64,000 nucleotides of DNA from Bacillota bacterium (GCA_023434365.1 JAEYSV010000055.1:53810-117809), one strand, 5' to 3'; numbered from the stretch's first letter, positions 17,624 to 27,314 are shown. Notes: generated by a model from the sequence alone, not told the origin. Made by a program: numbers and translations.

Positions 17624-17655
17624 CAAAAAAAACCTGGATATATAGATCCAGGGCA
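17624..17655 (-). terminator. Riboswitch expression-platform terminator
   Basis: On the minus strand CCTGGAT pairs with ATCCAGG across a short loop and is followed by eight T. It sits directly after the FMN aptamer, indicating transcriptional control: FMN binding should favour this hairpin. Confidence 0.85.
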
Positions 17656-17667
17656 GTCTTAGTTTCA

Positions 17668-17783
17668 TCATCTCTTCTCTCATCCAGACTTTACTGTCGG
17701 TTTTGGAATTACACCAAATCAGCCACAAATGTGGGTCGCGGACTATCACCGCCGGTTGGGAATTACACCCTACCCCGAAGAAC
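17668..17783 (-). promoter_or_regulatory. FMN riboswitch (RFN element)
   Basis: Reading the minus strand, all RFN landmarks occur in order: GGGGTAGGGTG, ACCGGCGGT, AGTCCGCGACCC, TGATTTGGTG, CCGACAGT and AGTCTGGATGAGAGAAGA. The order and spacing match the six-helix FMN aptamer. It precedes ribU and should switch off riboflavin uptake when FMN is high. Confidence 0.97.
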
Positions 17784-17804
17784 TTATTTGATTTTTACAT
17801 TGTA

Positions 17805-17833
17805 AGTATACGAAGATTTGCATCGTTTGTCAA
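17805..17833 (-). promoter_or_regulatory. Promoter of the FMN riboswitch-ribU transcript
   Basis: TTGACA (17828-17833), 17-base spacer, TATACT (17805-17810) on the minus strand, about 20 bases before the aptamer. Confidence 0.8.
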
Positions 17834-17852
17834 TCATATTTTATCGCTATTC

Positions 17853-17882
17853 TTGACAGTAATCTGTATGAGATACTATAAT
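17853..17882 (+). promoter_or_regulatory. Promoter of the large helicase gene
   Basis: TTGACA (17853-17858), 18-base spacer, TATAAT (17877-17882). Its -35 lies 19 bases from the -35 of the opposing ribU promoter. Confidence 0.8.
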
Positions 17883-17928
17883 GACAGATACACGATTTCG
17901 CGTGGATAGACGGACTTGGAGGAGAATT

Positions 17929-20900
17929 ATGGAACATATCGAAACGCGACTTGAGCAGTGGAAAAAGCAACTTCTTGATCTTGGGAAACAAAACCGGTTA
18001 ATTCACTATAAAGAAACAAAGCGAGGGAATCTTCGCATCGTATCCCCAGATTTGGATCAAATATATGAGAAACTAGTAGATCAGAAGAGTAGTTTACTAT
18101 TCCCTGAGCAGCTTTTAGCGGAGTCAGAGCTTTGTGTGCGAAGCAATCAATCATTTACAGAGCAACAGCACATTCTTAAGGGGTTAAAGGACAAAGCAAA
18201 AACAGCACTAGAGGAGCAGGGGGTTCATATCCTGTATCTTGCGGTGGGATTTTTAAAATGGCAGGAAAAGAAAACACTAGAACAGTTTATATCGCCTATA
18301 GTGTTGTTACCTGTAAAATTGATACAGGAATCGCTTGCAGCACCTTATCAGTTAAAACTCACAGAGGGGGAGATTCAAACTAATCCAACCCTTCAATATA
18401 AGTTATCATTAGAGGAACAGTTTTTGCTACCAGACTTTCATTCAGAGCACGAGGCAATACTTGATTACCTTATTTCTGTAAATGATATGGTACATAACAG
18501 AGGTTGGGAAGTGGAACTGGAATGTTCCCTAAATCTATTTTCTTTTTTGAAAATGAATATGTATCAGGACTTAACAAATAATGCTGATATAATAAAATTG
18601 CATCCAATTCTTAAAGCTTTTGGCGGGGATTTAAGTGAAATCCAGACACTTTCTTCTCAGTATCACAACTATAATCATGATTATAACAGTCGTCCTAACG
18701 AGACGTTCCAGGTGTTAGATGCGGATTCTAGCCAGCAGGATGCAATCCTTTATTCTAAAAAGGGAATTAGCTTTGTTTTACAAGGACCTCCTGGTACAGG
18801 TAAGAGCCAGACGATTACTAATATGATAGCGGAAGCACTAGCAGAGAATAAGAAAATTCTGTTTGTGTCGGAGAAAATGGCGGCGTTGGAGGTAGTATAC
18901 AAACGGTTACAAGAGGTTGGGATAAGTGACTTCTGCCTACCTCTTCATAGTCATAAAGCGAATAAAAAAGAGGTGCTGGAGGAATTAAACCGTACGTTAC
19001 ACCTTAATAAGGTTTCAATGCCGGAAGATATGTTTTATCAGCTTGATAAGCTTAGCGAACACAGGAAACGCCTTGATGGTTATGCATCTCAGCTACACAC
19101 CGTTTGCGAACCTCTTGGTTTGTCAGTTTATGAGATAAATGGCAGACTGGCCAAACTTTATCTTCGACCGGATTTGGATATTGAAATAAAAAACATTGAT
19201 AGCATGAATCAAGAGCGGCTTCATCAGTTAACCTATCTGGTATCAGAATATCAGACTGCACTAGAGAATCTGGGAGGTGCATTAAAAGATTATCCATTAT
19301 ATGGCGCGCGAATAGGCGCATCCTCTCACGATAAAAAGAGTGAAGTAGAGAATCATTTAGCAGAGTTGCTTCCAAAATGGAAAGAGTTGTCTTTAAGTAT
19401 TGCAGTTATATTAGAGGAGTTTCATCTTAATATGACACCAACTCTTGGTAATATCGCGATGTTACTAAAACTATTCAGATTGGTGACAGATATGCCAAGT
19501 ACTGCAGTATATTGGTTAAACTCATCAGTACGAAAAAAAGAAGACAAAGAGGAATTAAAACAGTTATTAGATTGTGCCAGAAATCAAGAGGGATTACAGC
19601 GTGAAAGTGTCCAGCTTAAGAAACAGCTAGAGGATGGATTTTTGGTAGATTACGAAGAGCTGAAGGCAAACGAAGCAATCAAAGTCTTATCTGAAACAAT
19701 GAATTACCTTCATTCACAATTAAATCCAAAACATTTTGGGACTAATAATGAGATTCTTGCTTCACTAACTCAATTAATTCGGGTATTAGAGCAGGAGAAT
19801 ACTTTGTTAGAGGAAGCGATTAAACAGCAGGAAGAACTCGCTTTAGAACTTGGCTTACCATTTTGTGAGACGATTGAGGAATTTCATAAGCGTGAGAGAT
19901 TACTTGAGTTGATCTCATATAATCCAAGACCAACAAAGCTTTGGTTTGATTATCCAAAATGGAAACATCACCTTAATAAGATTCGTGAGATTAAGGGAGT
20001 ATATCAGGAGGCAGTAGCCCTAAAAGAAGAAATAATTGAGTCATACCATAAAGAGATATTTGAACTTGATGCGAAACCAATATTACAACGTTTTGAAACC
20101 GATTACCAAGGTGTAATGAAGAAAATTAAGAAAGAGTATCGAATTGATATGGCATTATTAAGCTCATTATATCGTGATGATACGGTAAAATATTACGAAG
20201 AAGATGCGATTTATGTTCTTGATAAACTATGCAGGCTTAATGATCATTTATCCTGGCTTGATGACTCTGTTGATTGGATGCAACGGTTTTTAGGTGTTTA
20301 TTATCAAAAAGAAGATACTAATTGGGTTGTAGTCGAGCAGGAGATGGCACATTTTTATGAACTGCTTGAGTTCTACAAAGGGGAAAAAATTCCTACAGAA
20401 ATTACTGAGATTTTAATAGCAGGAAAGGGAAATGCTGAAAAATATAAGCAGGCTTATTATAACATTAGAAGTATCACATATTCGGAGAATGTAGAAGCAT
20501 TAGTTAATATCTTACGGTGCTCTACTCCGATTGAGCAAATTCCACTTACACGTATCAAAGAATGGATTGTGAAAATTCTTAATAGTCTTACGCTTGTTGA
20601 GCAGATCTTTTCGCTTTTAAAGATTGATCATACTAGTCGAATGCCATACAGTGAGGGCATTAGCTTATATAAAAAATTAGTTCGGTATCAGAATGTGGAA
20701 GATACTATTACGAAGAAGCAAATGGAATTAAAACAGAAGTTCCCAAGTATCTATAAGGGACGTGATACTGACTGGAAACAGGTGATGACAGGAATTCAAT
20801 GGATGAATGAAGTCACTATACTTACGGACAATTCAATTGAGCTTACTGAAAAGTTCTTAGTACTTTGCTGTAACGAAGAAAAACGGCTTAATATCAAAGA

Positions 20901-22851
20901 AACAATGAATTATCTTCAATGGTTACTAGGCAATATGCAAGAGGGGATTCAATGGGTAAAAGAATTATATTCTCATAAAAATATAGAGAATGAGCGACTC
21001 TATTGTATGGAAACCAACTTGGAATATCTTTATCAGCATACTGAAGTAATGGAGCAGTGGCTATCCTATGAACAGGCAAAAGGTCGATGTGTTGAAGAAG
21101 GGCTATATGAATTTGTAGTGCAGGTGGAGGAGATGGAGTTAAACCCTTCAATTATCACGGAAACCTTTTCGAAACGGGTTTACCAGCTCTGGCTGGATAA
21201 CATGGTTCCGAAGTTGACTAATCTTAATGATTTTCAGAGTAATGTGCGAGATATGACTCGAATAGATTTTGATAAGTTGGATGTAGATCAGCTTTACATT
21301 GCAAGAAGAAGGATTAAAGAACGTCTGGTTTCTTTACTTCCAAAACTCGATGTTAGCACTTGTGCAGATGATGAAGTTGGCATCTTAAAACGAGAATTGA
21401 GTAAGAAACAAAAACAGATGCCGTTAAGACAGTTGATAAGTCAGATTCCTCATGTGCTACAACTATTAAAACCGTGCTTTTTAATGTCGCCGTTAAGTGT
21501 TTCTATGTATCTGGATTCTGATAGGTATCATTTTGATCTGGTAATATTTGATGAAGCATCACAGATTCGCACAGAGGAGGGAATTGGAGCCATATTACGT
21601 GCTGACCAAGTGATTATAGCTGGGGATAGCGAGCAATTACCGCCAACGAGTTTCTTTCAGACAGCTGTTAGTAATGTAATAAATAAGGATATTGAAACAG
21701 AAGGTTTTATTGAAGTACAAGGGGAATCTATTTTAGAAGAAGCATTGCAGATTTTACCGGAACGAATGCTTTGCTGGCACTACCGGAGCCGTCATGAGAG
21801 TCTGATAGCATTCTCGAATGCTCAAATCTACGATCATAATTTAATAACATTTCCATCTACGGTAGATAAAATGAGACATCAGGGAGTAGAATACTGTTAT
21901 GTGGAAAATGGTTGCTATGATCGGGGAGGAAAAAAACATAATGTAGCAGAGGCGTTAAAAGTTGCTGAACTGATTATTGAGCATTTTACGCATACACCAA
22001 ACCGGTCACTAGGTGTCATTACATTTAGTGAAGCTCAGTCAGAAGAAGTGAAACGAAGACTTCATCTTCTCCGATTATCTCATCCGGAACTTGATGAGTT
22101 CTTTGACGAAGAGAGAATAGAACCATTTTTTGTGAAGAATCTTGAGAACGTACAAGGTGATGAGAGGGATACCATCATTTTCAGTATTGGATATGGCAAA
22201 GATGAACAAGGGGATTTAATGATGAATTTTGGACCATTAAGCAGAACTGGTGGATACCGAAGATTAAATGTTGCCATAACAAGAGCGAAATATAATATCA
22301 AACTGGTTGGATCTATTTTACCTGAGGAATTAAGTATCAATAAGAATACAGCCCAAGGAGTGCGAATGTTAAAAGCTTATCTGATGTATGCCATAGAAAG
22401 AAATCAAGATAACTTGGGAGAGGAAACGGATCAGGAACCATATAGCACAAAATCTGAGTATGATGAGACAAGAAACGATTGGATTTCTCTAGAAAAAAGT
22501 AGTATGATAGGGGAATATGGTGCAAATGCTCCTTTTGAAGAAGCTGTGTATGAGTATCTTATCAGTCATGGTTATGAAGTGGATTGCAACGTCGGAAGCA
22601 GCAGCTATCGTATTGATATGGCAGTACGTCACCCAAATAATTCGAGTCAGTATGTACTAGGGATTGAGTGTGATGGAGAGATGTACCACGGTGCAAGGAC
22701 TGTCAGAGAACGAGAACGTCTACGTCAAACTGTCATGAGCAGCATGGGTTGGAGATTATATCGTATCTGGTCAACTGACTGGGTAAAGAACCCGTTTATT
22801 GAAGGACAGAAGCTGTTAGAAGAAGTCGAGCAGGCGATTGCACAAACATAA
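17929..22851 (+). CDS. Giant SF1 helicase with N-terminal DUF4011-like and C-terminal REase domains
   Basis: A 1640-residue protein. Residues 1-250 resemble the DUF4011 region (LEQWKKQLLDLGKQNRLIHY near the start). The SF1 helicase core is split: Walker A GPPGTGKSQT begins at residue 286, whereas Walker B VIFDEAS is at 1205-1211, so nearly 900 largely helical residues intervene. GDSEQLPPTS (from 1232), NVQGDERD and RLNVAITRAK complete the core as in Upf1/DNA2-like AAA_11/AAA_12 helicases. The C terminus is a Vsr-like nuclease (MTES_1575 type) with Asp1563 and Glu1580-x-Asp1582 in GIECDGEMYH, and a conserved MGWRLYRIWSTDW end. Such proteins are often suspected of phage defence, but no partner gene is adjacent. 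GGAGGAG lies 5 bases before the ATG. Confidence 0.88.
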   Translation: MEHIETRLEQWKKQLLDLGKQNRLIHYKETKRGNLRIVSPDLDQIYEKLVDQKSSLLFPEQLLAESELCVRSNQSFTEQQHILKGLKDKAKTALEEQGVHILYLAVGFLKWQEKKTLEQFISPIVLLPVKLIQESLAAPYQLKLTEGEIQTNPTLQYKLSLEEQFLLPDFHSEHEAILDYLISVNDMVHNRGWEVELECSLNLFSFLKMNMYQDLTNNADIIKLHPILKAFGGDLSEIQTLSSQYHNYNHDYNSRPNETFQVLDADSSQQDAILYSKKGISFVLQGPPGTGKSQTITNMIAEALAENKKILFVSEKMAALEVVYKRLQEVGISDFCLPLHSHKANKKEVLEELNRTLHLNKVSMPEDMFYQLDKLSEHRKRLDGYASQLHTVCEPLGLSVYEINGRLAKLYLRPDLDIEIKNIDSMNQERLHQLTYLVSEYQTALENLGGALKDYPLYGARIGASSHDKKSEVENHLAELLPKWKELSLSIAVILEEFHLNMTPTLGNIAMLLKLFRLVTDMPSTAVYWLNSSVRKKEDKEELKQLLDCARNQEGLQRESVQLKKQLEDGFLVDYEELKANEAIKVLSETMNYLHSQLNPKHFGTNNEILASLTQLIRVLEQENTLLEEAIKQQEELALELGLPFCETIEEFHKRERLLELISYNPRPTKLWFDYPKWKHHLNKIREIKGVYQEAVALKEEIIESYHKEIFELDAKPILQRFETDYQGVMKKIKKEYRIDMALLSSLYRDDTVKYYEEDAIYVLDKLCRLNDHLSWLDDSVDWMQRFLGVYYQKEDTNWVVVEQEMAHFYELLEFYKGEKIPTEITEILIAGKGNAEKYKQAYYNIRSITYSENVEALVNILRCSTPIEQIPLTRIKEWIVKILNSLTLVEQIFSLLKIDHTSRMPYSEGISLYKKLVRYQNVEDTITKKQMELKQKFPSIYKGRDTDWKQVMTGIQWMNEVTILTDNSIELTEKFLVLCCNEEKRLNIKETMNYLQWLLGNMQEGIQWVKELYSHKNIENERLYCMETNLEYLYQHTEVMEQWLSYEQAKGRCVEEGLYEFVVQVEEMELNPSIITETFSKRVYQLWLDNMVPKLTNLNDFQSNVRDMTRIDFDKLDVDQLYIARRRIKERLVSLLPKLDVSTCADDEVGILKRELSKKQKQMPLRQLISQIPHVLQLLKPCFLMSPLSVSMYLDSDRYHFDLVIFDEASQIRTEEGIGAILRADQVIIAGDSEQLPPTSFFQTAVSNVINKDIETEGFIEVQGESILEEALQILPERMLCWHYRSRHESLIAFSNAQIYDHNLITFPSTVDKMRHQGVEYCYVENGCYDRGGKKHNVAEALKVAELIIEHFTHTPNRSLGVITFSEAQSEEVKRRLHLLRLSHPELDEFFDEERIEPFFVKNLENVQGDERDTIIFSIGYGKDEQGDLMMNFGPLSRTGGYRRLNVAITRAKYNIKLVGSILPEELSINKNTAQGVRMLKAYLMYAIERNQDNLGEETDQEPYSTKSEYDETRNDWISLEKSSMIGEYGANAPFEEAVYEYLISHGYEVDCNVGSSSYRIDMAVRHPNNSSQYVLGIECDGEMYHGARTVRERERLRQTVMSSMGWRLYRIWSTDWVKNPFIEGQKLLEEVEQAIAQT

Positions 22852-22872
22852 GAAAGAGATGGTGTAATTAAC

Positions 22873-23793
22873 ATGAATATGAGTGGTATCATTGAGCAGA
22901 TGTTGATTCTGTTTACGATAATGCTATTTGGTTACCTTGCGTATAAAAGGCAAATCTTTGATGATGCAGGAAGTAAAACGATGTCTAGATTGGTAGTAAA
23001 TATTACGAATCCGGCATTGATTATAAGTTCAGTAGTGAATGTAGAGATTCCAGGAAGTAAGTTTGATAATATGATAGTTATTTTGATTGCATTCAGTATT
23101 TATATTATCTTACCAATTCTAGCGGTTGGCTTTCGTTTCTTACTACCTTTTTCAAAGTTGAAAAAAGGGGATTATCAGGCAATGTTTGTGTTTACGAACA
23201 TTGGGTTTATGGGAATTCCAGTTGCCAACGCGGTACTTGGGCCAAGTGCTGTCTTTTATCTGTCGATTTTTATGATACCATTTAATATCATGTTATATAG
23301 CTATGGTACAATCTTACTGACGAATGGAAGTGACATTAAGATTACATTATCTAAAATCATGAATCCTTGTGTCATAGCAGCAATTGTAGCACTCTTTATC
23401 TATTTTTTAAATATTCCTACACATAATGTGATTCGCACCACGGCATCTACAGTGGGTGCGGTTACAACACCGGTTGCAATGATGATTATTGGAATTGAGT
23501 TAGCTAAAGCAAAGCTTAAAGATGTTTTTTTGGACTATCGGATGTACCTGTTTATTTTAGTGAAAATGATTCTTTGTCCAATTGTGGTATGGCTCATTTA
23601 CCGATGGTTTATTCATAATGAATTACTTCTTGGCATTATTGTAATTGTAGCGGGAATGCCATGCGGTACGAACCTGACATTGCTATGCAAAGAATATGAT
23701 CAGGATTGTACGTTGGTTTCAAAAGCAATTGTTATTTCAACTATTATGGCGCTGATTACGATACCAATTCTGGCTGCAACAATTTTACAGTAG
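22873..23793 (+). CDS. Auxin efflux carrier (AEC) family transporter
   Basis: A 306-residue membrane protein with about ten hydrophobic segments, the usual size of bacterial AEC permeases. Family hallmarks include the early NITNPALIIS, the FTNIGFMGIPVANAVLG stretch in the middle, and GMPCGTNLTLLCKEYDQD near the end. Characterised bacterial relatives carry malate, malonate or other organic acids. It follows the helicase by 21 bases and may be cotranscribed, though no functional link is evident. The ribosome binding site is weak (GATGGTG). Confidence 0.87.
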   Translation: MNMSGIIEQMLILFTIMLFGYLAYKRQIFDDAGSKTMSRLVVNITNPALIISSVVNVEIPGSKFDNMIVILIAFSIYIILPILAVGFRFLLPFSKLKKGDYQAMFVFTNIGFMGIPVANAVLGPSAVFYLSIFMIPFNIMLYSYGTILLTNGSDIKITLSKIMNPCVIAAIVALFIYFLNIPTHNVIRTTASTVGAVTTPVAMMIIGIELAKAKLKDVFLDYRMYLFILVKMILCPIVVWLIYRWFIHNELLLGIIVIVAGMPCGTNLTLLCKEYDQDCTLVSKAIVISTIMALITIPILAATILQ

Positions 23794-24029
23794 AAGTCTA
23801 TGGCCATTGAATATTCAACCGTAAATATGAAAATAAAGTGAAAAGACTATCTTTTTTTATAAAAATATGGTATAAACGAGTGAGACATTCCTTTAGCTTT
23901 TGGCGAAATGATAGTTTTTTATAAAAACAGGATATTTTTTGAAGTGCTTTAGGAAGAATAAGTGTAAGAAACGGAATATGGAATCTGAGAATGTGTTTTT
24001 GGCGGATTCGATTATGGAAAGGGTAGATT
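23794..24029. other. Intergenic region ahead of the FKBP lipoprotein gene
   Basis: About 235 AT-rich bases without a gene. ACTATC (near 23847) and GATAGT followed by TTTTT (near 23910) could form a weak long-loop terminator. No clear promoter pair is recognised. Confidence 0.3.
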
Positions 24030-25259
24030 ATGAGTAAAAAATTTAAAGCAATTGCTTTAGTTTCAGCAATGATGTTAGTATTAGCAAGCTGTAGTAATTC
24101 CAATAATGCCAATAATAGCGATGACAAATCAAAGGGTGAAGTAATCGAGTTTAATTTAGATGAGGGTAAATTACCAGATACAATTACAATTGATAGTTTA
24201 TTCAAATATGATCTTTCTAAACTTGTTGAAATTGATGAGTATACAGGAATAGCAGTAACGAAAACCTATACAACCGTAACCGAAGAAGATATTGAAAATG
24301 AGATTAAGCGAGCAGTAGAGAGTGCCACTAAGATGGAAGAAGTGAAGGATCGTGATGATGTACGCGATGGCGATATTACTAATATTGACTATAGCGGTTC
24401 ATTAAACGGAGAAGAATTTGAAGGCGGCACTGCAAAAGGATATGATTTAACAATTGGTTCTAAAAGCTTTGTTGGTGACTTTGAAGAACAATTAGTTGGT
24501 CATAAAGTTGGGGAAGAGTTTGATATTAAAGTCACATTTCCTGATCCATATCAAAACAATCCTGATTTAGCTGGAAAAGAAACTGTATTTAAAGTGAAAA
24601 TTAATAAAATTAGTAAAGAAGTGAAAGCTGAGTTTAATGATGAATTCGTAAAAGCTAATTCGACTAAGTCTAAAACGACCGATGAGTTTAGAGAAGAAGT
24701 GAAGACATACCTTGAAGAAACGGCAGAATATAATACAAATAAACAATTAGAAAATGATGTTTGGTCCGCTATTTTAGCAAAAAGTTCTGTAGTAGAATAT
24801 CCAGAAGCTTATATCGCATATTATGAGGACATGCTTTTATCTAATTTTGAGTTTACTTTAATGCAACAAGGTCTTGATTTGGACTCTTTCAAAAAATATT
24901 ATGGATACACTGATGAATCATTTAAATCTGAGTTGAATACACAGGCAAAAGAATCAGTGAAAGCACTTATGGTATATCAATTATTAGCGAAAAAGGAAAA
25001 CATCACTATTACAGAAGCTGAATACCAAGAGTATCTTACAAAAATCTTAGAAAATAATAGTGCAAAGACCGAAGAAGAGTTGATTAAGGCTGAGGGTAAT
25101 TCCGTAGTAGGCCAGATTCAAAATGACCTAAGACTTCAGAAACTAATTGATTATTTAGTTGAAAAGGCTACGGTAACGGAAGCAACAGCAAAACCTGAGG
25201 CGGATCCATCTGCTACACCAAATACTGAGGTAGAACCATCTGCTACACCAAATCAATAA
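24030..25259 (+). CDS. Trigger factor-like FKBP peptidyl-prolyl isomerase lipoprotein
   Basis: A 409-residue extracytoplasmic foldase. A signal peptide ends in VLASC, with lipidated Cys21. Residues about 95-195 are an FKBP-type isomerase domain (DGDITNIDYSGSLNGEEFEG, then VGDFEEQLVGHKVGEEF and VTFPDPY). The rest, to about residue 385, follows the helical C-terminal domain of trigger factor, but the ribosome-binding N domain is absent, as expected for a secreted form. The tail carries two copies of PSATPN in a Pro/Glu/Thr-rich stretch. It probably assists folding of exported proteins, as PrsA does. AAAGGG precedes the ATG. Confidence 0.87.
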   Translation: MSKKFKAIALVSAMMLVLASCSNSNNANNSDDKSKGEVIEFNLDEGKLPDTITIDSLFKYDLSKLVEIDEYTGIAVTKTYTTVTEEDIENEIKRAVESATKMEEVKDRDDVRDGDITNIDYSGSLNGEEFEGGTAKGYDLTIGSKSFVGDFEEQLVGHKVGEEFDIKVTFPDPYQNNPDLAGKETVFKVKINKISKEVKAEFNDEFVKANSTKSKTTDEFREEVKTYLEETAEYNTNKQLENDVWSAILAKSSVVEYPEAYIAYYEDMLLSNFEFTLMQQGLDLDSFKKYYGYTDESFKSELNTQAKESVKALMVYQLLAKKENITITEAEYQEYLTKILENNSAKTEEELIKAEGNSVVGQIQNDLRLQKLIDYLVEKATVTEATAKPEADPSATPNTEVEPSATPNQ

Positions 25260-25280
25260 TAATGATATCTTAAATAGATT

Positions 25281-25327
25281 AAGCTGTGAACAAACGGTAG
25301 TAATACTGTGAGTTCACAGCTTTTTGT
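25281..25327 (+). terminator. Intrinsic terminator of the FKBP lipoprotein gene
   Basis: AAGCTGTGAAC (25281-25291) pairs perfectly with GTTCACAGCTT (25312-25322), followed by TTTTG. Confidence 0.8.
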
Positions 25328-25345
25328 GTTAAATACCACCAGTTT

Positions 25346-25382
25346 TGTCAATAATACTTTAGATAGGAAGAAGTTATTGACA
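25346..25382 (+). promoter_or_regulatory. Inverted repeat abutting the PTS ribosome binding site
   Basis: TGTCAATAA (25346-25354) and TTATTGACA (25374-25382) are a perfect 9-bp inverted repeat. The second arm runs straight into the AGGAGGG binding site of the PTS gene. It could be an operator or an RNA hairpin that limits ribosome access. Confidence 0.5.
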
Positions 25383-25393
25383 GGAGGGTATTC

Positions 25394-27304
25394 ATGACAC
25401 AAGCTAGTGATATAGATTTTAACGAATTAGCTGTAAGGATTCTTGAGGTTATAGGAGGATCTCACAATATAAAATCGTTAACCTGTTGTCAGACAATAAT
25501 CCGTATCGGGTTGCACAATCTGTCTTTGTTAAAAGAACAGGAACTGCATGATATGGAAGGTTTGATAGCCTTTATGAATCAAAAGGAAGAGGTGCAGGTA
25601 GTTGTAGGGAACCAGGTAGATGAATTATTTGAAATGATAAAGCAGGAAGCCGGCATTACCAGTAACGAAAAAAAGGATGATGAAGTAATGGTATGGTACC
25701 GAAATTGTTGCCACTTTCTATCCTCTATTATGCTACCAGTAATTCCGTTATTATGTGGTACTGTAATCTTAAAAATTACTTTAACTTTGCTGTCATCCTT
25801 TGGGGCAATCAGCTCTGATGGAAACCTGTTTGTATTCTTTAACTATATAGCGGATGCTATTTTATATTTTTATCCATTTGCTATAGGTTTGTCTGTTTGC
25901 AATCAATTAGGCAGTAACTCTTATATTGGTGTTATATTAATTGGCGTATTATTACAACCTTATCTCAATTCAGTGGTAAATGTTAAAACAATTCAAATGC
26001 TTGATGTACCAGTAAAACTATCTAGTTATACCGTAGGAATTTTGCCTATTATTTTCTCTTTATGGGTAGCATATAAACTAGAAGTTGCTTTTCGGCAAAT
26101 GATTAATAAGAAGATTTCCTCAATTATTGTACCGACATTGACGGTGTTAGTTTCACTTTGTATTGTTCTGTTTTTCGTAGGTCCCATTACGACTATGGTG
26201 GCCAATATTCTATCATTTTTTATCATTGTGTTAAATAATTATGGAGGTACTTTAGCAGCGGCAGCCATTGCCGTGTTTATTCCAATCTTTTTATTGTTTG
26301 GGGTCTATTATGGCCAAATACCACTAGGGTTAATACTAGTAGGTGCTATTCACTCGGATTCGGTACTTGGCCCAAGTGTTTTGGTTGCTTTTGTTGCGCA
26401 AGGTGTTGCTGCTATTGTCATAGGACTACGTTCTAAAAATCAGACTAATAGAAAACTTTCTTTGGTCAGTGGGTTTCTAGCCTTGTTTGGATTCGCTGAA
26501 CCGGCAATCTATGCTGTCAGCTTAAAGAATGCAAAAGTATTTTTGGCTACTTTACTAGGCTCAGCGATAGGGGGTCTCTTTTTTGGCATCTTTGATGTTG
26601 GAAAAGGAATGAATCATTTACCGGGAATCTTATCAATTGCTGATTACCAAGATGGCAGGTTAATACTATTAAGTCTGATAGGCTTACTAATTACCACTCT
26701 TGTTACTGTATTTTTGTGTACGAAGGTAGCGGTAGTGGAAAAGTTGTCTGCCCAGGAAAGTGAAGATAATGAGATTTCGGTAGAGTATCATAAGAATAAG
26801 CGTAATTATGAAGAAGAAAAAGAAGCCTTTTATCATCGTCCTGGACAAGCAATTTATTCGCCACTAAGTGGGCGGCTAATGCCATTAAGTCATGTTAATG
26901 ACCCAATTTACTCGAATGAGATGATGGGCAAAGGAGTTGCAATCTTACCATCAGAAGGAAAAGTAATTGCGCCTATAGATGGAATAATTATTATTTTGTT
27001 TGATTCCTTGCAGGGAATTGGATTAAAGGGAGACAACGGAGAAGAGATATTTATCCATGTAGGGTTAGATACCATTAATTTGAAGGGACTTTATTTTCAT
27101 GCGCACGTTGCGATAGGGGATAATGTTAAGGTTGGTGATGTTCTGCTTACCTTTGAGATGGAGAAGATGAAGGAGCTGGGGTATGATCTGGTAACTCCTG
27201 TGAATCTATGTAACAGTGATGAATATAAAGAGGTAGTTTCTTTGGTTCATCAGGATATCAAAGCAGGAGAAGTTCTGATTAAAGTGGTTCGCAGATGGAA
27301 ATAG
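25394..27304 (+). CDS. PTS beta-glucoside-type EIIBCA protein, atypical active sites
   Basis: A 636-residue fused sugar phosphotransferase permease in the BglF order: IIB (residues 1-90), membrane IIC (about 100-450) and IIA (about 480-636). In IIB the phosphorylatable Cys aligns with Cys32 of SLTCCQTIIRI, but the usual HCATRLR context is altered. In IIA the phosphorylated His is His555 in FIHVGLDT, while the second catalytic His, 15 residues earlier in the normal THAIGL motif, is Gln540 (SLQGIGL). In E. coli IIA-Glc the equivalent His75-to-Gln change allows phosphorylation but blocks transfer. No antiterminator or phospho-beta-glucosidase gene is adjacent. It may be a sensor or may depend on another IIA. 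Confidence 0.85.
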   Translation: MTQASDIDFNELAVRILEVIGGSHNIKSLTCCQTIIRIGLHNLSLLKEQELHDMEGLIAFMNQKEEVQVVVGNQVDELFEMIKQEAGITSNEKKDDEVMVWYRNCCHFLSSIMLPVIPLLCGTVILKITLTLLSSFGAISSDGNLFVFFNYIADAILYFYPFAIGLSVCNQLGSNSYIGVILIGVLLQPYLNSVVNVKTIQMLDVPVKLSSYTVGILPIIFSLWVAYKLEVAFRQMINKKISSIIVPTLTVLVSLCIVLFFVGPITTMVANILSFFIIVLNNYGGTLAAAAIAVFIPIFLLFGVYYGQIPLGLILVGAIHSDSVLGPSVLVAFVAQGVAAIVIGLRSKNQTNRKLSLVSGFLALFGFAEPAIYAVSLKNAKVFLATLLGSAIGGLFFGIFDVGKGMNHLPGILSIADYQDGRLILLSLIGLLITTLVTVFLCTKVAVVEKLSAQESEDNEISVEYHKNKRNYEEEKEAFYHRPGQAIYSPLSGRLMPLSHVNDPIYSNEMMGKGVAILPSEGKVIAPIDGIIIILFDSLQGIGLKGDNGEEIFIHVGLDTINLKGLYFHAHVAIGDNVKVGDVLLTFEMEKMKELGYDLVTPVNLCNSDEYKEVVSLVHQDIKAGEVLIKVVRRWK

Positions 27305-27314
27305 ATTCTCATTC

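Noticed and set aside
17495..17749. Open frame on the minus strand upstream of ribU
   Set aside because: It runs through the riboswitch and its terminator and has no family features; it is a chance frame.
17929..22851. Helicase as part of a multi-gene defence island
   Set aside because: Flanking genes are ribU and an AEC carrier; no methylase, nuclease or other defence gene is adjacent.
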